Assembly (NCBI GenBank): GCA_947566075.1
Contig: CANOIM010000004.1
Span: forward strand, 62,001-126,000
DNA: 64,000 bases
Direction of reading: 5' to 3'
From: an uncultured Eggerthellaceae bacterium
Lineage (GTDB): Bacteria; Actinomycetota; Coriobacteriia; Coriobacteriales; Eggerthellaceae
Shown: positions 43,179 through 52,230 of the stretch, one piece after another
Numbering within the stretch: position 1 is the first letter of the stretch
How the letters are laid out: the number at the start of each line of letters is the position of its first letter
Notes under the pieces: model-generated
Seen by the model: the letters and a program-made list of their open reading frames with translations, nothing else
Databases searched by the model: none
Told to the model about the DNA's origin: nothing
Position numbers and translations under genes: made by a program

Positions 43179-43820
43179 TCAGCGGTAGAACCGGGGAACG
43201 GTCACATCCAAGGAAAGGGCATCTTGGATGCCTTCCAGAGATGATGCGGTCAAGAGAGCCAGGCCCTGGAAGAAGGGGTGCTGCGTTTCCCGTTGCACCA
43301 CGCCCAGGAAATGCGGAGCCCAGGGCAAGAGATGATCTGCCAGATACCCATCCAAGAGTTCTGGCCGGTGTCGGGCTATCCAGCTCATGAGCAAGAGCAT
43401 GAGGCCGATATGGTCTTCCGGTTCCTTCCCGTTGCCCGGCCCCTGGATGCCCACCTCACGCAGCCACGCGCGCAACGCCAGCGTAGTGGCGCCGAAGATG
43501 ACGCATTCGCGGTCAGTGTAGACAGAGCCCCAGGGAGGGGCGGCTTTGGGAGCGGGGCCCACGAAGAGCCGCCGGTATTCATCTGTGAGGCCATCATCCA
43601 CTCCCGAGACAATGCCTTCGCAGATCAAAGCGAAGGCCTCTCTGGCCTGGCCCGGGGTGACGAAGGGCCATTCGGCGGCCGCCTGCTCAGCCTCCAGGGC
43701 GCCGAGCGCCTCATAGAATGGGGCCGCTTCGATCGAGCCCGGTTCGTAGAGGAAAAGGGAACCGGTGGCCTCCCCTAAAAAGGCCACCGGTTCCAAGATC
43801 TGTTCGCTTTGCTGGCTCAT
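43179..43820 (-). CDS. TorD/DmsD-family chaperone (module 2)
   Basis: A 213-residue chaperone with DEYRRLFVGPAPKAAPPWGSVY and EPEDHIGLMLLLMSWIARH, the two family marks. ATG at 43820 is chosen because it follows the anchor stop by two bases; the frame is open further upstream but that part overlaps the anchor gene. It would guard the DmsA-like precursor encoded at 45342-47762. Confidence 0.9.
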   Translation of the reverse strand: MSQQSEQILEPVAFLGEATGSLFLYEPGSIEAAPFYEALGALEAEQAAAEWPFVTPGQAREAFALICEGIVSGVDDGLTDEYRRLFVGPAPKAAPPWGSVYTDRECVIFGATTLALRAWLREVGIQGPGNGKEPEDHIGLMLLLMSWIARHRPELLDGYLADHLLPWAPHFLGVVQRETQHPFFQGLALLTASSLEGIQDALSLDVTVPRFYR

Positions 43821-43822
43821 GG

Positions 43823-44698
43823 TCACATGATACTCAAGCCCACAGAGAGCTGCATGGCATAGAACGCCAGGCGAAGCAGGAGGATGCCCACAAGGGCCAG
43901 CAGGGCTGCTCCCCAGCTCATGCCCACAAGCGCCCCGGCCTGCGCGCCCCGTACCGCGAACACATCGCATACACCTGTGCCTACCAGGCAGATGGCGCCG
44001 CAGACGATGACCATCAGAGCACCGCTCACCAGGCTTGCGCCATCAACCAGGCCGTTCGCCATGCTGCTGGTGGCTGCCGCTTGAACGGCCAGGCCGCCCA
44101 AGCCCAGCACCACCCCCGCAGCCAACACCACGATGAGGGCCGTCTTCAAGGTACCTGTGCGCAGATCATCAGCGCACTTCGCCAGCGTGAGTACGAGCAC
44201 GCTCACCGCGGCACCGCCTACCAGGGAGAACCCTACCATCTGCACCGGTCCGGCCAGGGTGTTCCAGGAGGGGATGGTGTCTATCATGTAGGCCATGCCG
44301 GTGAACCAGGCGAACACAAGGCCCAGCACTGCCACGGCCCAGATGAACCCCTTGCGCGCGCCTGCGGACATCTTGCCGGTCATCGCCCAGATCCAGTAGA
44401 TCAGCATGACAGCGGCGAAGAGGCACCCGGCCGCTAGCTCATTGGAGAGCGGAGAGGAACCTAGGCCCGCGAAGACGCCAAAGGCATTGAGCGGATTCGC
44501 CAGATGGAAGAACGCGGCGATGAATCCCACGATCACAAGGGCCACCGGGATGGCGGTCATCTTGTCCACGCGCTTCAGGGCGTCTCCGTCTAGCTTCACC
44601 GTGTTGAACAGGATGGCCAGGATGAGGAATGCGCCCGCTCCCATGGGAGCCAAGGTAGAGAAGAGCGCCAAGGGCAGCTCTGCCAATGCGGATGCCAT
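43823..44698 (-). CDS. DmsC-type membrane anchor, first copy (module 2)
   Basis: A 291-residue protein with eight hydrophobic helices, of the DMSO reductase anchor family. HLANPLNAFGVFAGLGSSPLSNE after the second helix is the characteristic loop. It starts one base after the stop of the DmsB-like gene. Having two anchor paralogues in one operon is unusual; either they form a heterodimer or they serve alternative complexes. Confidence 0.92.
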   Translation of the reverse strand: MASALAELPLALFSTLAPMGAGAFLILAILFNTVKLDGDALKRVDKMTAIPVALVIVGFIAAFFHLANPLNAFGVFAGLGSSPLSNELAAGCLFAAVMLIYWIWAMTGKMSAGARKGFIWAVAVLGLVFAWFTGMAYMIDTIPSWNTLAGPVQMVGFSLVGGAAVSVLVLTLAKCADDLRTGTLKTALIVVLAAGVVLGLGGLAVQAAATSSMANGLVDGASLVSGALMVIVCGAICLVGTGVCDVFAVRGAQAGALVGMSWGAALLALVGILLLRLAFYAMQLSVGLSIM

Positions 44699-44699
44699 G

Positions 44700-45320
44700 C
44701 TACTTCACCTCCAAAGGATTCACGACCTTGGCTGATGCGTCACCGGCTGGTTTGGCATCAGCAGAGGCCTTGATGTACAGATTCGGCTCGGTATAGTGCT
44801 TTTCAGGCAGTGGCGCTATATTCGCCTGTTCGCCCTTCTGGGCCATCTCCTCCACGGTGCCGAAATCAAGGGCGCGCGCGGGACAGGCTTCCACGCACAC
44901 GGGTTTTTCGCCCGCGGCCAGGCGCTCAGCACACCCGTCACACTTCACGGAATGGCCTTTCTCACGGTCCACCTTCGGCGCGTTATAAGGGCACGCCATA
45001 TGGCAGTAGCCGCAACCGATGCACTTATCAGCATCCACAGAGACAAGGCCTGTCTCGGCGTCTTTGTGCATGGCACCGGTGGGGCAGACCTTCGTGCAAG
45101 CCGGATCATCGCAATGGTTGCACGCCATGGACAACGGGTAGCTCACGCAATCCGTGGTGAACGTACCATCCTCGGCCTTCTTCGTCTCGCCCAGCGTCAC
45201 CTCATACACCTTGCGGAAAGCGACGCCCACGGAGAGGTCCTTGTAATCCTTGCAGGCCATCTCGCAAGTCTTGCAACCAGTGCAGCGAGTGCCGTCGAAA
45301 TGGAATGCGTATTGAGTCAT
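44700..45320 (-). CDS. DmsB-like four-cluster Fe-S subunit (module 2)
   Basis: A 206-residue electron-transfer subunit with four Cys groups: CTGCKTCEMACKDY, CNHCDDPACTKVCP, CIGCGYCHMACPY and CDGCAERLAAGEKPVCVEACP. This is the E. coli DmsB order. The gene stands between the catalytic subunit (21 bp upstream) and the first anchor. Confidence 0.94.
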   Translation of the reverse strand: MTQYAFHFDGTRCTGCKTCEMACKDYKDLSVGVAFRKVYEVTLGETKKAEDGTFTTDCVSYPLSMACNHCDDPACTKVCPTGAMHKDAETGLVSVDADKCIGCGYCHMACPYNAPKVDREKGHSVKCDGCAERLAAGEKPVCVEACPARALDFGTVEEMAQKGEQANIAPLPEKHYTEPNLYIKASADAKPAGDASAKVVNPLEVK

Positions 45321-45341
45321 CTATCTCTCCTCCTCTCGCTG

Positions 45342-47762
45342 CTAAGCCTTTTTGACATCGCAGATGTTGGTGTGCTGGGGGTTGCCCTTCGCCAAAGGAG
45401 AGGGCCGCTGGGTCGTCAGCGTGTTGATGGAGCCGCCCTTATCCACACCATCTTTGCCGCTCTTGATGTCTCCATCCCACCAAGCGCCTTGGGAAACGGC
45501 CACGGTGCCGGGGACCACGCGAGGGGTGACCTTCGCCAGCAGTTCTATCTTGCCGCGGTCGTTCTCCACATGGACCGTATCGCCGTGCTTGATGCCTCGC
45601 GGTTCTGCGTCGGCGGGGTTGATCCACGCTTCTTGCGGGTTGACTTCCTTGAGTTCGGGAATGAAGCCCCACGATGAGTGGATGCGCCCGCGGTAATGGA
45701 AGCCCGTGAGGATGAGCGGGTGTTTCTCGGTGGTGGTCTCCACACCCTCCCATTCGGGGATGTAGGCAGGAATTCCGGGAAGATGATCCATTCCCTTGAG
45801 CGTATCGCCCTCGTTCAGCTTCCAACCATCCGTGTCCTTCAGCAGCTTCTCAGAGAAGATCTCTATCTTGCCCGAAGGAGTGGTGAGGGCATTGCCAACG
45901 GGATCGTCACGGAATTTCTTCATGGACACGGTGTGCGGGTAAGCACGGGTGTATACGCCCATCTTCTGCATCTCATCGTAGGGGGGCAATTCGGGGTCGT
46001 TCGCGCGAGACTTCTCATACAGTTCGCGGATCCATTCTTCCTCGGTCTTGCCTTCTGTGAACTTGTCTTTCACACCGAAACGATCCGCCATCATGGCCGC
46101 CATCTCATAGGCGGTCTTGCGTTCGAATTTCGGAGAGGTGGCAGGCGTGCCCGTGATGATGTAACCCCAGTCAGAACCCGTCGCGATCTGGGAATGCTGC
46201 TCGAATCGGAACAAATCGGGAAGCACGATGTCTGAGTAGTTCATGGAATCGCACATGACCGTGTCGATCCCCAGGATGAATTCGCACTTGTCCTCATCGG
46301 CCAGGATCTCGTGAGCCTTGTTGATGTCTGAGTGCTGATTGGTCAGGCAATTCCCGGCGTAGTTGATCATGTACTTGATGTTGCTCTTGAGCTTGTCGGT
46401 CTTGCGAACGCCCCAGTCTTTTGCGCCCATGTCCTCGCCGTGCTCGATGGCATCGGTCCACACGAAGCAAGAGATGGAATCCTGAACGGGGTTCTTGCCT
46501 TGGGGGAAGGACTCCAGTTTCGGACTGTTGCGTGCTTCGCGGCAACCGTTGTTCGTGCCCGGCAGCCCCACCTGGCCCACCAGGCAAGGCAGAGCCATGA
46601 TGGACCATGCGGTCCACTCGCCGTTCGAGCGGCGCTGCGGCCCCCATCCCTGCACCACATAGACCGGTTTAGTGGTGGCGATCTCCTGGGCCAAGCTGCG
46701 GATCTTTTCCGCGGATATGCCCGTGATAGGAGCGGCCCATTCGGGAGTCTTCTCCACCTTGTCATAGCCGGTGCCCAGGATGTAATCCTTGTAGGACAGA
46801 TTCTGGCCCTTGTAGGCCTCAGGCATGGTCTCTTCGTCATAGCCCACGCAGTAGGTGTGCAGGAAATCCTCATCGGTCTGCCCGTTGACGATGAGCTCGT
46901 GACCAAGAGCGGCCACCAACGCGGCATCAGTGCCCGGGTTGATGGGCAACCATTCCTCGGAATGACCCATGGCCGAATCGTTCATACGCGGGTCGATGAT
47001 GTAGATCTTCGCAGGGGTGCGCTCCCGCATGTGAACCCAGTCGTAGTGGGTGGTAAGACCGCCCTGGCGCGTTTCGGTAGGGCTGGACCCGAAGCACAGG
47101 ATCAGCTTCGCATCCTCCCCGGAAGAGAGGGAACTTCCCCCGTTGTTCTTTTCGCCATACATATAGGGTGTGATCGCGGTGATCTGAGCGGTGGAGTAAT
47201 CGCCGTACCGGTTCAGGTATCCGCCCACCAAGTTCAGAAACCGGTTGAACGGACGCGACGTGGTGGCGGAAACGCCCGTGGCATAGGGCACATACACCGC
47301 TTCATTGCCATGCTTCTCAATGACCTCCTTGAGCTTGCTAGCAGCGGTGTCAATGGCCTCATCCCAGCTGATGCGCTCATACTTCCCTTCGCCGCGCTTG
47401 GTGCCTTCCACGCGCTTCATGGGGTAGTTGATGCGGTCAGGGCTGTTCATCCAACGACGATAGGAACGACCCCGCAAGCAGGCGCGAGCCTCCGGCGTGT
47501 CGAAAGAACCATCGGCGCTCGTATGGGTGTCCACCCATACCACTTCATCATCCTTCACGTGCATCTTGAGGGCACAACGACCCGGACAGTTGATGGCGCA
47601 ATGCCCCCAGGTGGTCGTCTCCTCAGCTTCCGCGAAGGCCGGCGATGCGCCGGTGCCGAACAGCGAATCGGCCGCCGCAGCGCATCCTCCGGCTGCGGCC
47701 AACGCCCCCAGCGCCCCACTCGTCTTGAGGAAGGTGCGACGGGTGAGCTTAGTGTCAACCAT
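45342..47762 (-). CDS. DmsA-like Tat-exported molybdoenzyme (module 2 catalytic subunit)
   Basis: About 806 residues from ATG 47762, which has GAGGAG six bases upstream and puts the Tat signal TRRTFLKTSGALGA right at the N-terminus, followed by a possible lipobox-like GGC. The cluster motif is CAINCPGRC...ACLRGR. The active-site region FGSSPTETRQGG matches the NPTETR segment of DmsA, where a Ser binds molybdenum in DMSO reductase. The last domain contains HVENDRGKIELLAKVT. It forms a complex with the DmsB and DmsC subunits encoded downstream; DMSO, TMAO or another oxide are possible substrates. Confidence 0.92.
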   Translation of the reverse strand: MVDTKLTRRTFLKTSGALGALAAAGGCAAAADSLFGTGASPAFAEAEETTTWGHCAINCPGRCALKMHVKDDEVVWVDTHTSADGSFDTPEARACLRGRSYRRWMNSPDRINYPMKRVEGTKRGEGKYERISWDEAIDTAASKLKEVIEKHGNEAVYVPYATGVSATTSRPFNRFLNLVGGYLNRYGDYSTAQITAITPYMYGEKNNGGSSLSSGEDAKLILCFGSSPTETRQGGLTTHYDWVHMRERTPAKIYIIDPRMNDSAMGHSEEWLPINPGTDAALVAALGHELIVNGQTDEDFLHTYCVGYDEETMPEAYKGQNLSYKDYILGTGYDKVEKTPEWAAPITGISAEKIRSLAQEIATTKPVYVVQGWGPQRRSNGEWTAWSIMALPCLVGQVGLPGTNNGCREARNSPKLESFPQGKNPVQDSISCFVWTDAIEHGEDMGAKDWGVRKTDKLKSNIKYMINYAGNCLTNQHSDINKAHEILADEDKCEFILGIDTVMCDSMNYSDIVLPDLFRFEQHSQIATGSDWGYIITGTPATSPKFERKTAYEMAAMMADRFGVKDKFTEGKTEEEWIRELYEKSRANDPELPPYDEMQKMGVYTRAYPHTVSMKKFRDDPVGNALTTPSGKIEIFSEKLLKDTDGWKLNEGDTLKGMDHLPGIPAYIPEWEGVETTTEKHPLILTGFHYRGRIHSSWGFIPELKEVNPQEAWINPADAEPRGIKHGDTVHVENDRGKIELLAKVTPRVVPGTVAVSQGAWWDGDIKSGKDGVDKGGSINTLTTQRPSPLAKGNPQHTNICDVKKA

Positions 47763-47946
47763 ACTTATCTCCTCTCCCTTTCCCTCAGGTCCGGCCCTTG
47801 TGCGCCCCTGCGCATCCCCTCCGGGCCGAAGTCTTGGAAGAACTCTAAACCGAAGGGCTTCAAAGAGGGTCACATAAAGCGGGTGATTTTTGAGAAATGC
47901 CCGTTCAGACCCGTATTGGTACGCCACGCATCTCAGCAGGGCCAGC

Positions 47947-47952
47947 TATACT
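47947..47952 (+). promoter_or_regulatory. -10 element giving a leaderless luxR transcript
   Basis: TATACT lies six bases before the ATG at 47959, and no Shine-Dalgarno site is present. A transcript would start at or next to the ATG. No good -35 match is seen, which fits an activated promoter. Confidence 0.45.
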
Positions 47953-47958
47953 GAACCC

Positions 47959-49473
47959 ATGCGAACCAAGGATCCACAGAACCCTCTTCAGCTGCTGGTG
48001 CCCAATGTAGCGTCTTTAGGCTATGCGCTATTCTTAGCCATCAACGCGGCAGGCGTGTGGGGAGGCGTCTTCCCCTTCCTGCCCCTGGAATTCCAGACCC
48101 CTACCATCGTCTTCTGGTTCTTCTTCGCTCAATCCGTCGTCTTCTCCTTGAGCTATGTGGCTAGCTGCGTAGGGTCCTACTTCCTGCCGGGGGCCACCCG
48201 CGCCTTCTTCGTGAAGCTGACCAGCGCCATCTACTTCCTCGGATGGTGCTGCCTGATAGCCGCCATCTACGTGGACGCAGCGGCGTTGGCCCTGGTCTGT
48301 GTGGGCGGCGGCCTTTTGGGGTTAGGGTCCACCGGGTTCTACATGCTCTGGCAGCGGCTGTTCGCCAGCCAAGACGCTGATGCGGGCAACCGGGACCTCT
48401 TGGTGGGAAGCGCCTGGGGCGCTCTGTTCTACTTCGCGCTATACCTCATACCCCAGGCAGTCACGGCCTACCTGATCCCGTTGGTGTTCCTGCCCCTGTT
48501 CGGCCTCTGCGTCACGCTGCGCAGCCGCACCATCAACGCAGAGCAATCCATGTTCGCCGACGTGCCGCGCGAACATCCCCAAGTCTATCGGCAGGTGCTG
48601 GCTGATCACTGGCGCGGTGCCCTGTGCATAGGCGCGGTGGGGTTCTGCGCGGGCATCATGCGCTCTATCGCCGTGGCAGAGCCCACCATCGGCATCTACG
48701 TGAACGCCCTTTCCATGGCGGGAATGCTGGTAGCCGCCCTGGTGGTGCTCTGGCTCTGGAGCCTGAAGGACGTACGGCTCTCCATCACGGACACCTACCG
48801 CGTGGTATTCCCGTTCCTCATCACCTCACTGGTGCTGCTCCCGCTTTTGAATGATGAATACGCCCGGTGGCTGGCGGCCATCCTCTATGCGGTCTACGCG
48901 GCCTACATCATGCTGATGATGATGCAGTGCGCCCAGATATCCCGGGACCGTGGCATCAATCCTGTGCTCATCTACGGCTTCTACGGTGCCATCGTCTACA
49001 CGCTGCATAGCGTGGGGTTCCTGGGAGGCACCTTCGCCGAAGACGTGCGCGTCATGGGCGTAGACCCGCTGGCGGTGGTAGCGCTCACGGCCATCTGGGC
49101 GCTGGGGCTCATGCACTTCGTGGGATCGGGCGGATTCACCTCTGCGCTTTCCCGGCAGGACAGCCCTGAGGCCATTGAGTTGGTCTCATTGCGCGCGAAG
49201 GGAAGCGAGACCGCAGCTCTGCTTTCTGAGGACAGGATGGCGAATGCCCCTGACCGCATCGCCGTGCAGGCAGCGCGCATCCAAGAGCAGTTCCGCCTGT
49301 CTGCCCGCGAAGCCGAGGTGATGGAGCTTCTGGCCCGGGGCAATTCCGTAGCGCGCATCGCTGAGGTGCTGGTGGTGTCAGAGAACACGGTGCGCACCCA
49401 TTCGAAGCGCATCTACACCAAGCTGGACATCCACAAACGCCAGGAACTGGTGGATCTGATCGAAGCCTTCTGA
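47959..49473 (+). CDS. twelve-TM LuxR-family regulator (between module 2 and mutY)
   Basis: A 504-residue protein with about twelve hydrophobic helices followed by a C-terminal LuxR DNA-binding domain (LSAREAEVMELLARGNSVARIAEVLVVSENTVRTHSKRIYTKLDIHKRQELVDLI). This membrane-bound layout is widespread in Eggerthellaceae, usually beside respiratory or catabolic molybdoenzyme genes. It is divergent from module 2 (197 bp between starts), which it probably controls. Confidence 0.9.
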   Translation: MRTKDPQNPLQLLVPNVASLGYALFLAINAAGVWGGVFPFLPLEFQTPTIVFWFFFAQSVVFSLSYVASCVGSYFLPGATRAFFVKLTSAIYFLGWCCLIAAIYVDAAALALVCVGGGLLGLGSTGFYMLWQRLFASQDADAGNRDLLVGSAWGALFYFALYLIPQAVTAYLIPLVFLPLFGLCVTLRSRTINAEQSMFADVPREHPQVYRQVLADHWRGALCIGAVGFCAGIMRSIAVAEPTIGIYVNALSMAGMLVAALVVLWLWSLKDVRLSITDTYRVVFPFLITSLVLLPLLNDEYARWLAAILYAVYAAYIMLMMMQCAQISRDRGINPVLIYGFYGAIVYTLHSVGFLGGTFAEDVRVMGVDPLAVVALTAIWALGLMHFVGSGGFTSALSRQDSPEAIELVSLRAKGSETAALLSEDRMANAPDRIAVQAARIQEQFRLSAREAEVMELLARGNSVARIAEVLVVSENTVRTHSKRIYTKLDIHKRQELVDLIEAF

Positions 49474-49520
49474 GCGCGCCCACGCCCCCATGCTCGCAGG
49501 CCTGCTGTATATCCGTAGCC

Positions 49521-49582
49521 GGGCATCCGATCTTGATGCCCGCAACTCCTGGGATGAATGGGCATGAAGACCGCATGCCCAT
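49521..49582. repeat. two hairpins between luxR and mutY
   Basis: GGGCATC/GATGCCC (49521-49527 with 49535-49541) is followed by ATGGGCATG/CATGCCCAT (49558-49566 with 49574-49582), a 9-bp perfect stem. The two stems share the GGGCAT core, so they could also pair alternatively. They may end luxR transcription or act in the mutY leader. Confidence 0.5.
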
Positions 49583-49618
49583 CTACGGGCCCGATCGCTT
49601 CATGGTAAGGTGGCACCC

Positions 49619-50515
49619 ATGGCGAAGGATGCTTACAAGGTGCAACCCAATGACAGCCTCTGGCCGCGGAATGACCTCAGCCGCCAGGCCTTCGTGGCGC
49701 GCGTCCAGGAGGAGGGCGGCGCGAACTACCGGGACCTGCCCTGGCGCAACCTGGATGATGGCTATGGAGTGCTGGTCTCAGAGGTGATGCTTCAGCAGAC
49801 CCAGGTAGTGCGGGTTGAGCAGTACTGGCCGCGCTTCCTCAAGGCCTTTCCCACCCTAGAAGCCTTGGCCGCAGCGCCAGTCAAAGAGGTGCTGGGGCTT
49901 TGGCAGGGGCTTGGCTACAACCGCCGAGCCTTGGCTTTGAAGCGTGCGGCTGAGCAGGTGGCCGCCTCAGGACGCACTCAACTGCCGGATGCCTTCGCTG
50001 AGCTGATAGCGCTGCCGGGCATCGGTCCTGCCACCGCCGCTGGTGTTCTGGCCTTCGCCTACCAGAAGCCTGCGGTCTATCTGGAGACGAACGTGCGCGC
50101 CGTGTTCCTCCACGAGCTCTTCCCGGATGAGACCAGCGTCCCTGATGCAGACCTGCTGCCCTACGTGGCTGACACGGCCGATACCCCGGACCCTCGGAGC
50201 TGGAACTACGCACTCTTGGATTTCGGGGCCGCCCTCAAACGCAGCGGTGCCAACCCCAGCCGCGCCAGCGCCTCCTATAGCCGCCAGTCCGCCTTCGAAG
50301 GCTCTCGCCGACAAAAGCGGGCTGAGCTGGTGCGCATCGTCTTGGGTGCCCCGGAAGGCATCTCCTGTGAGGATGCCAAGCAAGCCCTGGACAGCGCTGA
50401 AGCTGACCGCGGGCGCGAAGCGGTGAGCCCCAAGCTCTTCGATTCCCTCATAGCTGACTTGGCCCGCGAAGGCTTCCTGCAGTTGAACGGCTGCACCCTC
50501 TTCGTTGCCGAATGA
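49619..50515 (+). CDS. MutY-like HhH-GPD DNA glycosylase lacking Fe-S cysteines
   Basis: A 298-residue protein with the glycosylase core: PWRNLDDGYGVLVSEVMLQQTQV at the N-terminus (the MutY LQQT motif) and the helix-hairpin-helix LPGIGPATAAGVLAF. The usual C-X6-C-X2-C-X5-C loop after the core is absent; the region reads GANPSRASASYSRQSAFEGSRRQKR with no Cys. The catalytic Asp position reads LETNVRAV instead of LDGNVKRV. ATG at 49619 has AAGGTGG five bases upstream. It probably removes adenine opposite oxidised guanine, but the altered site leaves specificity open. Confidence 0.78.
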   Translation: MAKDAYKVQPNDSLWPRNDLSRQAFVARVQEEGGANYRDLPWRNLDDGYGVLVSEVMLQQTQVVRVEQYWPRFLKAFPTLEALAAAPVKEVLGLWQGLGYNRRALALKRAAEQVAASGRTQLPDAFAELIALPGIGPATAAGVLAFAYQKPAVYLETNVRAVFLHELFPDETSVPDADLLPYVADTADTPDPRSWNYALLDFGAALKRSGANPSRASASYSRQSAFEGSRRQKRAELVRIVLGAPEGISCEDAKQALDSAEADRGREAVSPKLFDSLIADLAREGFLQLNGCTLFVAE

Positions 50516-50548
50516 GCGCCTTGGCGATGATCCGCACCGCCTTGAAGA

Positions 50549-52009
50549 TCATCTTTCCTGATCAACGGCATCAAGCAGCTCTTCTCGTGAGTTGATATCC
50601 ATCTTCCGATAGATGTTGTACACGTGGGTCTTCACGGTATGGCCCGATATGCACAGCTTGTTCTGGATATGTTCTATGCCGCGTCCCTTCGCCAACAGCA
50701 TGAACACCTCCGTCTCACGGGCCGAGAGCCCCGCCTCTTGGGCAACGCGCTCACAATGCGCCTGCCAGGTTCCACCAGCAGCATCCTCGTTCGAAGGCGT
50801 CTCCTCATCGCGTTTCGCAGCAGCTGGTCCTGCAAGCGGTGAAAGCGGAGCGAAGGTGATGATAACAGCCAGGAGCACCACCAATGCCAGGGCTGCCATG
50901 GAGAGCATCGCATAATCCATAACCCCCGAGAATGTCACGGCAAGGCCGATGGCGTGACCGAGCAGAAGCCCGATATAGAGGCAGGCTTGGCTAGAGCCCG
51001 CCAGGTGCAACCGCGAGGTGTTGCGCGCGCGACTAATATCGAGGGCAAGCTCGATGCCCAAAGCCTCGAAGAAGACATAGCAGCCAAGGAGGAGCAGATT
51101 GCAGGAAGCGGCAGCAACCCCCTGCAGGAACGACATGGGGATGAGCGCAACGATGAGCACAGGGAAGAGGAGCCTGAAGCCGCTCATGCGACGGGCCAGG
51201 TCAGGCTCAGAACGAAAGACGAGCCAAGCGGCCCCCGCCCCGGCGATGAGGACGAGCGCGATGCCGCCCAACAGCATATCGCTCTCTCCGAACTGGGTGG
51301 TGGCCCCGATGCCCACACCGAAGACGATGCCATAGGATACGCAGATCATCTTGAAGAGCGGCGCAAGGCGTGCCCTCTCCCTTGACTCCTTGAGCGGCAC
51401 GAACCCCGGCATGGTGATGCTCGGGTCACGTTCCAGCAATTCAGAGATGCCTAAGCTTGCAAGGGGACAGAGGCAGAGCATACCTATGTTGAAGGGGAAT
51501 GGCAGCAGATTCATGATGAGATAGATGAGCGCGCCCAGCCCCATGGATGCCACGAGCGCCGCTGCGCAAGACCTCACAGGAAGCGCCGCGATGAGCTCGA
51601 TCCAGATCATGAGCAAGCACGCAAGCCCCATGCCAGCCAAGCTCCAGGCGAAGAGATCGAAGAGGAGGGGGAGCGCCATCTCAAGCGTGTAGGCCGTGAA
51701 TGACGAGATGGCCGCAACCGCCGAGAACAAGAGGATGCCCGCTTTCTGCAGGCGCCTACCACGCTCGGATGAGAACCAGTCAGCCTTGCGCGCGATCACG
51801 ATGCAGATGACAGCAGATCCAAGCAAGAAAGCGATCCTGAGGAACAAGTGATACCAGAGTTCCTGGATGGCCGCATCCATGAACGAGTTGCGCATGAGCA
51901 TGGTGAAGAAGCAGCCCCAATAGAGCGCGAAACCGCAAGCCACCATGAAGATCAGCGTGCTCTTGAAGCCCTGAACGGGCTCATCTTCGCCACTCATACG
52001 GTTTTCCAT
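50549..52009 (-). CDS. polytopic LuxR-family regulator (divergent from module 3)
   Basis: About 486 residues with twelve hydrophobic helices and a C-terminal LuxR domain (LSARETEVFMLLAKGRGIEHIQNKLCISGHTVKTHVYNIYRKMDINSREELLDAV). The start is uncertain: ATG at 52009, ATG at 51997 and ATG at 52054 are all in frame and none has a good ribosome site. It is divergent from the molybdoenzyme gene at 52231, which it likely regulates. Confidence 0.88.
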   Translation of the reverse strand: MENRMSGEDEPVQGFKSTLIFMVACGFALYWGCFFTMLMRNSFMDAAIQELWYHLFLRIAFLLGSAVICIVIARKADWFSSERGRRLQKAGILLFSAVAAISSFTAYTLEMALPLLFDLFAWSLAGMGLACLLMIWIELIAALPVRSCAAALVASMGLGALIYLIMNLLPFPFNIGMLCLCPLASLGISELLERDPSITMPGFVPLKESRERARLAPLFKMICVSYGIVFGVGIGATTQFGESDMLLGGIALVLIAGAGAAWLVFRSEPDLARRMSGFRLLFPVLIVALIPMSFLQGVAAASCNLLLLGCYVFFEALGIELALDISRARNTSRLHLAGSSQACLYIGLLLGHAIGLAVTFSGVMDYAMLSMAALALVVLLAVIITFAPLSPLAGPAAAKRDEETPSNEDAAGGTWQAHCERVAQEAGLSARETEVFMLLAKGRGIEHIQNKLCISGHTVKTHVYNIYRKMDINSREELLDAVDQER

Positions 52010-52230
52010 AGCGCTCTCGGCACCCCCGATACCCCGAAAATCACTAGCCTGCATTCCCCTTTTCAGTGCTTTGGCCGATGGTGCAGACCCACCAATGCCC
52101 CTTAGGCTTGCCTTCAAGCGTAGCGGATATGGACGATGGTTTGCAACAGTGATGAGCGTGCACAGCGAACCTTGATGCAGCCTCATCGCCCTTCCGCTCT
52201 GGCAAAGAGGAAAAGGAAGAGGAGGAACCG

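Noticed and set aside
46332..47954. 540-codon plus-strand open frame opposite the DmsA-like gene
   Set aside because: The true protein on the minus strand is unmistakable; this frame is a codon-bias artefact.
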